Positions 34,001 through 46,000 of a DNA stretch of 64,000 nt are shown in pieces. The position numbers were made by a program, and so were the translations under genes. The notes under the pieces were generated by a model. The model saw nothing but the letters and a program-made list of their open reading frames with translations, did not search any database and was not told the DNA's origin. Numbering within the stretch: the first letter of the stretch is position 1; each line of letters starts with the position of its first letter. The stretch comes from Talpa occidentalis (lineage: Eukaryota; Chordata; Mammalia; Eulipotyphla; Talpidae), in assembly GCF_014898055.3 (NCBI RefSeq), contig NW_023601754.1:52693013-52757012 (forward strand). Direction: 5' to 3'.

Positions 34001-37000
34001 AAAAGCAACAGAAAAAACATGTTTTCTGCCACTTGAAGTAACGGTGGGCAAGATGGTCTTTGAAAGCGTAGCTGGTTTGTCTTGAAACGGGCGTGTTGGG
34101 GTGGTCCGACCCTGGGCCGTGGGGGGCCGGGTCTGGCTGGCGTCTCGGCGGGGCTGGGGGCAGGGCTGGGGGGTGCTCAGGAGAGCCCCCCAGGCCTCTG
34201 TGTCTCAGGTGAGGAGAGGCCAGCAGCCTGGGGTCACGGGGGTCGGCCGCTCAGCTGCGTCTCGAAGGCGTGAGCGGCCACAGAGTGAGCCAGGACCAGG
34301 GCCCCGGAGAAGGGGCTGCCTCCGCCTCGTCTCCACGCGGCCTCCGGGCAGACGCCCCTCCCGCCCGGGCTCCGTGGGGGCGAGCGCTGTCCCCTCGGGC
34401 CTGGGCTCAGCAGGGGCAGCTGCAGCCTCGCACTCCCTCTGGGGGCCATGGCGGGGTGTCGCGGGCGGGGGCTCGGTGGCCCTGGCCCGAGTCCAGCTGG
34501 GAAGTCAGCGGGGATTCTGGCCTCGGGCCGCAGCTTGCGCCTCCAGGGATGCCGTGTAGTCTGCAGCCTCCGGCCTCGGCGCCCCCTAATGTGGGGGTGT
34601 CCCACTGATGTAGGAAGAGAAGCCCATCCAGACCCTGTCAGTGTGATTCAGGGGCAGAGCTCCCTGCACATGCGCCCCAGGCTCCACTGAGGCCCCAGCC
34701 TTGGTCTCCATCGCCCCCCCCCCGCTCCCCGTCCTCCCCGACCCCCTCCCGTCCTCTTCTGCGCACGTGATCACACGGCTGCGGCAGGCGGTGCCCAGTG
34801 CCCGCGGAGGGCCCCCTTGGCCACTTTAAACAGAGGGGGTGGCAGCAGGCCAGGCGGGGGGCTGGTGAATGATGTTGAGGACTCCACGGTGGTGGCTCTG
34901 ACCCAGGGCAGGCGCGGGAAGGAGGGACGAGGTGGCCCCGGGGAAGTGGCCACACCCCACGAGACCTGGCGGTCTGGCTCCGCTGGTGTAAACCATGACC
35001 TGCTCTGCCCCCGGGAGAGGCCTGAATGCCTCCGTCTGCGCTGCGGGGACCATCACACCCAACTCGCGGGGCTGCTCGGAGGCTTAACGTAGAAAGCAAG
35101 CGCGGGGTGTCTGGCGCGCCGCGGATGCCCGATAAATGGTGACAGCAGAGGCGGTGGTGATGGTGGTGCAGGGGTGCTGGCCATGGCACTGCGGCTCACA
35201 TGCCTTCCAGGCCCCCCCTTATCAGCTCTAAAGGCCCCCGGGCTTCTGACGTGTGTGCCCTGTCGGCGGCGGGCGGTCCCCGTCCGCACACGCGTGACGA
35301 AGCGCGGTGCTGGGGACAGTCTCTTCTCTGGTGAGCTCCTTCAATGAGGACGTGAGCGTGAGCGGCGCCTCCTCTGCAGGCTGATGCCGCCTGGAATTTT
35401 GTTTTCCTGCCCCAATGAAGAAGGCAGGGAGGGAGGTTTAAATACCAAAGGACAGCGAAGGTCTTCCGGATGGGCAGAGCCTCAGAAATGCAAAGCGCAT
35501 CCCTGGTGCTGCTCACCCGCTGTTGCAGCAGTGGAGGCGCCTCCTGCCTCGGCCCCCGCACCCGCTCTGGGGCTCGGGCCCACTTCCCTGCAGCGCTCAC
35601 GGGCGTGGAGGCCCCCCTTGTCCCGCGGAGCCCCGGCCAGCCGGCCTCGCTGGGCCCCGGCACACGGTGCAGATGGTCCTGGGGCTGCCCTGTGCCCCCA
35701 CCAGCACCCCGGGGTGACCCGGAGGCTCTTCTGCTCACGTCAGCTGCTCGTTCTCCTCAGCCCGGCCCTTCTGGACGCAAGAGTGTTCAGCGGTCAGCGG
35801 CGCCTCCACGGCCACAGGCCGCTCCGCCTTCATCTCAGGCTGGGGCCCCCTCCTCAGAGGGCTCGAGGGTGCGGGAGCCCCGGCCCACACGGCGGGGCGC
35901 TGGAGCAGGGGGTTTCTCTCCCCTTAGGACACAGCTGCGGCGTCTGCCCTCGGAAAACACGGACACGCCTCTCGGGAAGGAAAGGCCCCTCTGTCTGCTC
36001 CCGAATCCCTTTCACGAGGGAATCCCCGGCGCCCCTGCGCAGGCCTGGGCATCCCTGGGGTGCTGCGGGCGGCGGCTGCAGTGGACGGGCATGCCGGCCC
36101 ACCCCTCAGGCTGCCCTGCTCTCTGCGCCCGCCCGGCCGCGCCCCGCCTCTGTCCGGGCGGTCTCGGGGTCTCCGTCCTGCCTGTGGGACTCCCCGGCCA
36201 GCACCTGGCTCCCCCGTCGGGTCTGAGGCGGGGTGCTCGCCAGTCTGGCCGCGGGCCCCTGGTGGCTCCCACTCTCGAGCCGGGCGTGGCGTCTCACGGG
36301 TGTCCCCCTCGGCCCTGCAGGACAGCTGCGCCAGGGTGCTGCTGTTTCGAGGCGGGAACAAGGAGCTGAAAAACTACAACAGCCAGACCCCGTTCCAGGT
36401 GAGAGCGGCTCGTGGGGGTGGAGGTGGTTTGGGGGTTCGCGTGGCGGGAGTGCCCCCGGGGGCAGCGGTGTCCCAGGGCTGCGGACGCTGCGTGGGGCCG
36501 CCTCCCCCTCTCCAGGGGCTGCCTGCGGGGGGTGGCCCGTCGGGGCGTCCTTCCTGGGCCAGACGGGGTGGGTCACGCGGTGCGGCCCCTGGGCTGGCGT
36601 CGCGGCGGGAAGGCCGCGGGGCAGGGTCTGTCGTCCTGTGCAGGTGGGTGAAGGAGAGTCCGGAGCCCGCGTGGCCTCTGCAGGCGGGCAGCCTCCCGGC
36701 CCCCCGCGTGTCTTCGCTCCCGGGCTCCCGGCGTGCTCTCGCGGCCTGTACGTCTCTGTCCTTTCACTCTCTCCCGTTCTGTTCTTGTCGCTCCGCGGGC
36801 GGCCCCGTGACGCCGCCCTTCTGAGCCCGGCCTCAGCCCAGGCGCGCCCACCTACGCGCGCCCACCCCCCACTCCCGGTGCCGCCAGCAGGTGCGCGGTC
36901 AGGACCGCAGATCCGTCGTCCGCCCTAACGGCGGGAGGGGGGAAAGCCCGGTAACTGTTTACCCGGCGGCGAAGAAGGACTCACTTGATGCTCAGCGCGT

Positions 37001-40000
37001 GGGGTGCCGTCGCCCCTCTGTGGGGGTCGAGCCTGCGGGCGGGAGGCTGCTGGACCCCCCGGTGCTGGCTGGGTGAGGGCGCCCCGTCTGGGCTGCTGCC
37101 TGCTCAGGGGCGTGGCCGGGAGCAGGGTCGGGCTGAGGGGGGCACAGGCTGCCCCGAGACGCCGCATCTCGGCGGGGTCGGCGCCTGGGCACAGCCCAGC
37201 ACCCTGACTGCGCGGCCCTGCTCCCCAATCTCCCCTCTCGCCCCGGAGGCCCCGCGTCCGCGGCCCTGAGTGTGCTCCCCGGAGGGGCCCTCCCGCCTGG
37301 ACGCCCTGCCCAGCGCCTTCCCTCTGCCCCGCTGTGGTCTTGGGGCCGCCCGCGGCTGTCAACGGGGTGAAGCCATCACCCCCTTTGGGAATGGCTTGAG
37401 CCACAGGCACGTTCTGATTCTGGGAAAGGCCGGGTTGTGTGGGACTGACCCCCTTCCGTGGGGATCGCCAGGGGGGAAGAGGAAGGTGAGGAGGAAGGAG
37501 CTGCTTCCAGGGGTGGGGGTGGGGCTGCCTCCCTGCCCCGCCCGGCCGAGGGGCCTCCAGGCGCTGCTGGGCTGTGCCCGCCCCCAGTCCTGCCCCAGCA
37601 GCACGGCCTGTCCTGAGCAGGTGCCCCCCGCCGCCCGCCGTGAGGACCCACGCGACGGCCCATCACCTCCATCACAGGTGGCGGCCGGCAGGGCACGGGG
37701 TCGGGGGCCGGGGCAGAGGCCCCGACCCAGCAGTGCCTTCCTGGGCAGGTGTGGGTAGGGGGTCAGGCCCCCTGGGGAGGCCGCGCCAGCAGGCCCCGGG
37801 GGCACTGAGGTGGGCGGGAGACCTGAGCACAGGAGGCCCTGGGGTGCAGGTGCCTGGGACAGATGCCCCGAGAGAAGCTTCCGGCAGAACCCCTGCCCGG
37901 GAGGGCACCCGCTGACGTCACGGGACACGGGTGGTGGAGCCCGCCCTGGCCCAGACGCAGGCCCTTGGGGGGCCCCGAGTCGTCGGGCGCTGGTCGCTCT
38001 GACAACAGGCAGAGCCCGGGCTGGGGCGGGACACAGGCTGAGGCCCGTCCCCGGCTCTGATTCCAAAGCCGTGGGGACGCGTCCGAAGGGGGCGTTCCAG
38101 CTTGTGCTCGCCCAGGACCCCTCTTGGGGGGCAGGGCACGTGCGGGGCAGGGAGGTGGGACGGGGCAGGCGGCCCTCCTGCGCGCCCCACTGCCCGCTCC
38201 CTCCTGTTGTCTTCTTTCTCCCTAACTTCACAAAGAACTGAAGTCACCCTCCCCAGGCGCATCCCCCAAAGTGTCCGTCCTCCGCTTTTCTTTTCCCTGC
38301 TAGAGGTATGAAAATGCGAATTTACGTTATTTATTCGTGTTGAATTTAATTCACGCTGCAGCTCCCCTGGGCTCCGGGCGTGGCCCCGAGGGGTCCGAGC
38401 CGCGGTGATGGGGCCTGCGCTTCCGGGCGGGGGAGAAGGAAGACGCCCTCCTAGAGGACGAGCTCCCCGCAGTCCGGGGTTTGCCGGGGGCGTCCCCTGA
38501 GCTGTCTGAACCCCAAGAGGAGGCAGGGAGCACAGGGGCGGAGGTTTTGCTTCCTTTTCTCGCTGGAGAAGTGGGGGGGCCCTGAGCGAGCCAGGGGGTG
38601 GGGGTTCAGCCTCCTCCGTCCCGGAGGCGGGGACAGGTCGGTCGGGCAGCAGCTGAAGCCCACCCTGGGAGGCCGGTTTCCCTGAGTGACCCCGGCTTCC
38701 GTGAGACAGCTTGGGTTCACCCAGCCTGGGCGTCGTCCCCCGTGTGATGGGTCCGCGGCGCAGCGAGACCCCGGTTTCCTGTGGGAGCTGCTGCCGCGGC
38801 ATCCACCTCCCCACGTGGACGTGGCTGCGTGGCGACCCCCGCACGGGCGGCGTCTCAGGTCGCGTCACTGTCGGCCGCCCCTCAAGGGCCGAGAACGCAG
38901 GGCACCCCGCGGCATGACGCCCCCAGCGGGAAGGAGCCCCCACCACCCAGGCCCGCGCTGGGCCCCCACCAGGGCGGCGAGGGCGTGGCCAGCCCCGGGC
39001 GCCTGGACCAGAGGGTGGGAGGCCGTGTGGGCTGGGGCCCTTCGGCTGGAGGGTGTTCTGGTGTGTCTGGGTGCCGCTGTGTTGTTCTGCCTGCAGTGAG
39101 CACAGGAGGTGGGAAGAGGCCCTTGGAAGAACGGGGTGCTGTTCTTGGAGGAACGGGGTGCCCGCGGGCGGGGGGCGCCGGCCCAGCAGGCTTCCCGGGG
39201 TGGCCTCGCCTGCGGGGAGGGCGGTTCTCAATCCAGAGGGGGAGCTGATTGCTGCAGCAAAGCACCCCACAAGCACTCGGGAGGACTCTCCCCGCTGCTC
39301 CCCCTCCTGGGGTGCACCTGGGGCGGTGCGGATCGTCGGCATCCCCCAAGTCACGTGTGGGTGTCCCCGCCCCTGGCCCCAGGTGTGGCTGTGCTCAGGG
39401 AGGGTCTTCACCTGCGGGGCATCTGGGCTTCCGTAGACCTGAAGGACGAGCGTCTTGTGCTGGCAACAAGCTACGCGTGCGCGTGCTTTGCCGTTGGTGA
39501 CGTAAGAACGCGCCAGGCTGCGGTAAGCGCAGCTTCGGCCCTGACCCCCCGCCTCGCTCTGCCCCTGCAGGTGGCCATCATCGCGGGCAACTTCGAGCTG
39601 GCCGAGTACATCAAGAACCACAAGAAGACGGACGTCGGTGAGTGGCCCCGCGTGCTCACGGCTCCCGCCCCGGCCCGGCAGACGCGCCGGAAGCGCCTGC
39701 CCTGCGCCCGTCCCCGACTCCTGGCTGGGACTCAGGAAAACCTTAGAGGCAGGAGAGGAAGTGGGGTGCAGGGCACGCTGGCGGGAGGGCGTCCGTCCAC
39801 CGGGGCCGCAGGGGAGTTTGCAGCTGGCCTGGGGCGGGTTTTCTGGAAGATTCTGCAACATCGCGTGTCCACTGAGACAGAGATGGCGTCTAAACGGAGG
39901 GCAAGGAGAGCTGCGGCCTGCCACCTCCCTCCCGCGGCCGTCCCTGGACCCAGGGCCGGTGCTGACGGACACCCCCCTTTCTAGTCCCGCTTGTGCCAAG

Positions 40001-43000
40001 CAGAAGGACTGTTTCTGGGGCGCCTCCTCTCCCCGCTCACCCTGCCGGCATCCGGGCCGCGCCTAGCGTCTTGGAGGATCCTGCCGGCCTGTGTCCTCCG
40101 GCCCCGGGCTTGCACAGGACCCGCAGCGGGGAGCAGTCCCTGGGCACCGGCAGCGGTGAGCTTTCAGAGGGCGCCCTCCCTCCCGCGAGGGGCGCAGCCC
40201 TGGCCTGGGGACGCGCCGCGGCGTCTGTGTCTTGCTGCCTGGCCCCTCCCGCGTCCGTCCGGCGTGGCGCGGCCCGCGTGCGTGTGCTGAGTCTCTGCGT
40301 GTGGCATGTGCCTGGCGCCGCCCGCGCGGAGACCGAGGCTTGGCTTGCCGCCCCGCCCGCCCGCCCCGCTGCGCCCCGGCCTCCCAGGCTGCGCCGTGCT
40401 GAAGCAGGGCCTCCCGCGCGGGGCAAATCACTTAATTGCTCTGAGAGCCGCGCGGCGGCCACATCAGCGCCCCGCGCGCACGTTATGGAGACGGATGAGC
40501 TGATGTCTGCAGAGCAATTCAGAAAATGAACTGAGCTCCCCGTGCCAGAGACGCCTCCCTCCTCGTTCAGAGCAGCACAGTGGGTTGGCTGGAGGCCGAG
40601 ACGCCCGGTACCGCTTGCTGGGAGGGGAAGGTGGTGCTGTGAGCAGGCTGGACAGCGGGGACCCCAGCCCGCACCCCGGGACTGAAAGGGCCCTGTGAGC
40701 CCCTTGGCTCCCCAAAGTGTGTCTGGGAGGGTAGCCAGCTCCGGGCGGCCCTCAGGACTGTTGCTAAGCACCGAGCTGGTCTGGGGGACCGTGTGTGTGT
40801 GTTGGGGGATGGGGGCGTCCGGTGGCCCAGGGGGAGGCGCCCGGCGGCCTTGATGCCCCTGCTCTGGGGAACTGAGACACTGGGGGCTCTGCTCCCCGCC
40901 CCACGCCCTGCCTGCAGCCTCACCCCCCCTTCTAGCCCCTTAAGAGTGGCGGAATCAGCCACTCAGCTGCCCGAGGCAGACCGCGAGACCCCCGGGCGCG
41001 GGGCTGGCCTGAACGCCCGGGGCCGGGTGCTCGTCGCCATTTTGAGGGGTGGTTAGCTCCGCGCTCGCCGCTCAGTCCTCTTCGGAAACACGCGTTTTTC
41101 TGGTGTGAGGGGAACGCCCGCTGCAGGGCCAGCGCGCTCATGGCGCTAGCTCGTTCTCATCGGTGCCTCTGACCCACGAAGGGCGCCTCCAGCTGAGAGC
41201 GGGGCAGCCCCAGACCCTGCCCTGGCCCTGTTTCAGGTGCTGAGTCCCCCGTGGGGTTTCTGTTCCATCACCGGGCCGGTGTGGGGTGGCCTTTGTCATC
41301 AGCCCTCGCAGGGCCGCTGCTCGGGGCCTCCCGCCCGGGCCCCGGGCACAGGCCTGCCCAGAAGGCCGCAGAGGGGATGCAGGAGCCCCGAGGCCCCCAC
41401 CGAGAACCAGCCCCTGGCACCATCCAGGTCCACCCCCCCAGGGGCGGCCGGGAGGCTGTGGCGAGAGGGCATGGACACCCCGTGTGCCCCTTGTGGGGCC
41501 CTGAATCCCTCATGAGTCCTGAAGTGGCAGCGTGGGCTGAGCCTCCAGGGTGGACCCCCGCTGCCCGCCCGTGACGGGTCCGAGACTGCCTTCCCCCGCT
41601 TGGCTTTCCTCGCCAGGGGAGGTCTCTCGGACTCCTGCTGGCCAGGGCCGTCGCCCACTGCCCAGCCCCCGGGAAGGGTGGGGGTGCCTGCAGGCCCACC
41701 CGCACCCCGGAGCAGGAGTGGGGGGGGTCAGAGAGAGGGGGAGAGGGTGCACTGTCAGCGGTGTAGGATCACTTCCACGAGGACGGAGTGCGGGGAGCTG
41801 CCCGAGACCCCCAAGTCCCTCAGCCCAGGCCTCTGGTCCAACAGCCCTGGTTCCTTCCATCTGGGGGACCCTCGCCCCCTGAGGAAAGCTGCCTGCTTCT
41901 CGCTGCCTGAAGGGGCAGGAGGGGGCACCTTGGCTGCTCATGACTGTCCTTGGGGGCCTCGGGGCACGCTCCCACCCGACTCCCCTTGGTGACGCGTCAT
42001 GGAGGGGGGCCTGTGCTAATTTGGGGGCTCAGAACATCCACCAATCCCTGACGTCTGGGGAGGTGGTGACCACAGAAATAATGTCCTCCTGTCCCCCATC
42101 CCCAGACTTAGGACCCTCACCCTTCCAAACCAGGGCAAACTGAGGGCAACCTGCCTCGTGGGCGCCGCCCACCCCTTCCCTCCCCTGCGTGTGGCCCCGC
42201 ACCGCTGCCCACCAGCGTGCTCTGCTGGGACCAGAGCGAGACCCTGCCCCGGCCCCAGCGCCAGGCCTGGGTGCACCGGGGTGACCTGAGAGCTGCTGTG
42301 GAATGGGGCGCCCCAGAGCTGCCCCCCAGGGAACCTTGCCGCTAGTTCCAGGGTGGCCTCTGCCGTCCCCTGTCCTGCCAGTGGTCCTGATACTGGACGC
42401 CCGAGCTCAGCCCCACTCTGCTCCCCGCGCCACCGGCGGCTGCCCGCTGCCCTCTCGCAGCCGAGGCCACGAGTGAGGTCAGGGTGCGCAGGGCGGACCC
42501 CCGCCCCACGTCTGCGTCTCAGCCATCACCCGTCTTTGGATTTGAGGTGCTCCCCGAATTCGGGCTAATCTGGTCTTGAGATCCTGAGTCAGTCACCTGG
42601 GCAGAGACTCTGCTTCCAAGGAGGCCACGGTGCCGGCCCTGCACTGGACTGGCCTCCCCTCCGACATGGCGGCCCCCGGGCTCGGGCCGTGACGTCTGCG
42701 CGTCCCCTGAGCCTGGCCGCGTGGCTCTGCGGGCGTCAGCCGTGCCAAGGGTGAGGCCGGGGCGGGCGCGGTGCTGGGCGTGCCCGGCCCAGGTCTCTGC
42801 AACCAGGAACAAAGGGGCGGCCGGTGAGGCCCGGGCCCCTCCGAGGCTCTCCCCGTGAGGCGACGGAGCGAGACCCTTTTCTTTCTCGGTTGCTTTTCAG
42901 CTCTTTACTGCTGCTCTGTGGCATATAAGGTGAAAAAATGGCTTTTCCGGAGCGTTACGGGTCCGGGTTTCAGCAGGAGGGAGCGGCTGCGAGCCCGCCG

Positions 43001-46000
43001 TCCTGTGCGCCGCCTGCAAGGAGATCAAGAGCACGTGGGACGAAAGCAGTTGGGGGTAGAAAGAGCAGATTTGGGGAGAGGATGTGCGTCTCGCCCAGCC
43101 CCGCCCTCGCTGTCGCTGGCGCAGGGCTACGCCTGGGGTGTGCAGACACAGACCCAGGCCTTGGGGCTCAGGGCTCGGGGCCCAGGGCGTGTCTCCCCCA
43201 GGTTCTACTCACACCGAGGCCTGTGCATGACCTGCGCCCCTCCCCCTCCAACCCCTCCCCCTGCCCTGGGCTCCCCCCCTCCCCCCTGGGCCCCTCCAAC
43301 TTCACACGCCCACGAGCACATCAATCACCCGCTCTGCGGTCATCTCCTGTCCCTCGATTACTCACCAGACCCTCTGCCAGGCCTGGTCGGTCCTTGCCAG
43401 GCTGCAGCGTGGCTCCTGGGATGCCCGAGCTGGGGCTCAGCCAGGTGTCTCCTGTGCGGGGGTGGGTGGGCCTCGGGCACCTGGGCTCCCGCGGGCGGCG
43501 TGGGGGCCCACCCGGGGCCTCTGGGAGGGGGTCTTGGGCAGCCCTGCTGCTGAAACCGAGCCCCCCCGGGAGGGCGGCTTAGGGACCACAGACTGTCCCA
43601 CTGCGGAGCCGGCGCGGCTGGTCTGGGGACACCCCGTGTCCTCCTGGGGGAGGAGATGGCGCTGGCTGTCCCCGCGCAAGGGGCAACGCTCCCGGCCCCG
43701 TGGCCTCATCACCTCCCAGAGAACCCCTCCTGACACCCTTGCCCTGGGGTTGGGGTTTCAGTGTCAGGATTTGGGGGCGCATGTTCAGCCCACGGAAGGT
43801 CGGGGCCCTCCCCAGGCCCGCAGTGGCCAGACCGGGGACTCTCCCGGGGTCCTCCTGCGACGTGCCCGAACCTCCGTCTCCCGGGGCCGCCGCCAGCTCT
43901 GGTGCCGTGAGGACAGCGAGCGGGTTTGTCCTCCCGTTGTCCCCACACCCCCAACTTCCGCAGCTCCTGCTCCCCTTCTCCGCACAACCCCCTTCTGCTT
44001 CCAAATGTGCAAATTGCGAGAGTCCCAGAGGGTTGCCACAGCAACAGAGCTGGCTGGCACCCGGCCGCAGCCGCAGCCGCTCCCCATCTTCGGGGGGACA
44101 GGAGTGGGAGGTGGGGTGGACGCGGCGGGAGCTGGTCCTTGGCGTGGTGGCTGGGTCACCGGTAGCCGGGCCAGACGGGTGCTCAGCCGCCTCCCGGGGC
44201 CCCGTGTTCCTGGGCTGCCTCGGTGCTGCAGGTGTGACCGGAGGGCCCACGAGTGTTCCTGTCCCCCCGGCCCGGGTCCTCCTGGCCCCCGGTGGACGGC
44301 GGACGCGTCTCCCGTGTGCTCACACATTCCTCTGTGTGTCTGGGTCCTGGTCCCTCTGCTCACGGGACGTGGGCCTGGGGCCAGGGCCTCGGTGCCCTCC
44401 TCCCTACCTGAACCACCTCTGTGAAGGCCCCAGACACAGCCACCTCCTGAGTGCGGGCCCCCACCTGTGAGCTTGGGGGGCACAGTCTGAAGCGGGCTTC
44501 CAGGAGGGCAGCATGGCCTGCTTGCACCTGCTACCTCGAGGCTGTGCCCCCCGACCCAAGCGAGACCGTCCAGCGAGTCGGCAGTGCCCAGGCCGGCCAG
44601 CTGGCTTCACACAGCACCGAGGGTTGCCGGGCTCTCGGCCACTTCTCACCAGGCTGCTGAGAACAGGGGAACAGGGGATGAGTCCCGGAGAAAAGAACAA
44701 AACCCCAAGAACTCGGGTTTGCGCAGCATCAGTCCCGGGGTGCTCGGGCACGCGACGGCAGGTGCGGGTCAGTGCGGGGACCCGCCGAGACAGCCACGGG
44801 CTTTAGTAGCAGCGCGGGCAGATGTCACGGGGGCGTCCCTCGGAAGTCGAGCAGGGCCCTCCTGGCCCGAGCTGCTCCTGCCCGCCCGCCCTTCTTGCTT
44901 CTGGGTGGAAGAGGCAGCCCGAGTCCCTGGAGGGTGAGGATTGCAGCTTGAGGGGGCTCCGCGGTCCCTGCCCTCCCCGGGGGGCGCCCGCTGCCCCAGC
45001 CTGCTGCCCTGGCCCGCGTGGGTAGTGTCCTCGGAGCTCGACTCCCACGAGGCCAGGCCCCGGCATGGGGAGGGGTCTTTGCCCACCAGCCTCATGGCCA
45101 CGTTGGGGGCTGGACCTGCCCCCCGACCGTGAGGCCCTTGCACCCCGATTCCCGATCCCCCCTCTAGCCTTCAGATCGCCGGTGTTCTTACCACAGCAGA
45201 AAGCACGGGGTCCACCAAGCAAGCGCGGCTCCGTGTAGTCACGTTTGCAGGGGTTCGCTTGTGCTGCTAGGCCAGCCCCGCGTCCTCACTGTGCTCCCCC
45301 ATTTCTTTTCTCCCGTTAGAATCACGTGCTCAGGACGCTGCCTCTGGGGGGATAGACCAGCGTGCTGCTTTTTTCCCCAAAATATATTTGCTTATTATTA
45401 GCTACTCCCCCACCGCCGTCCCCCCGCTCCCCCAAGCGCGAGACCTCGGCCGTCCGCGTCTGCGGGTCAGGGGCGCCCCGCTCCGTCGGTCACCCGCTCT
45501 GCTGTTCCTCGTGCTGCTCCTCCCCAGACGGCACGATGCCTGTCTGCTTCGCCCAATTCCCTGGCCCCCCACCCTGCTGTGAGGTGGCTTCTTGGCCCCT
45601 CACATCTGGACAGGCCCCAGGGTGCGTGCACCCCACCTCCTGCCTGGCTCTGGGCCCCTGGGCCCGCAGGCGCTGCCCTGCCTGGACGCTGGAGCAGGCC
45701 AAGGGCCAGAGCCAGCATCTCGTGTTCTGCAGACCAGCCCCAACCCCCACTCCCTATGGGGTCTGCCCTGTGCCTCAAGGTCACAGCTGTCTGTTGACCT
45801 GCCAGCCCCCCACAAGTCGTCCGCCTGCTCGCATGCCTGCGCGTCACCCGAGGCTGAGGGCAGGGACGGCGCGCACAGTGGGGCCGCAGCTGAGCTGTCT
45901 GGGTGGAGGAGGGGCGCTGCAGCCGGGGACCTTGAGCCGGACCCTGCCTAGTGGTGGCCGCGCCTGCTGTTCGCACGGCTGGAGGGCCGGACCCCAAACC

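Noticed and set aside
37918..39999. A 693-residue minus-strand frame
   Set aside because: It runs over the last ankyrin exon and intron sequence, shows GC-type low complexity and no domain; a shadow of composition.
42901..42929. Possible 29-nt microexon (tgcttttcag | 29 nt | gtgaaa)
   Set aside because: Signals look good, but 29 nt would shift the phase-1 junction between the last ankyrin exon and the shared exon, and the peptide has no known counterpart. Kept only as a possible poison exon.
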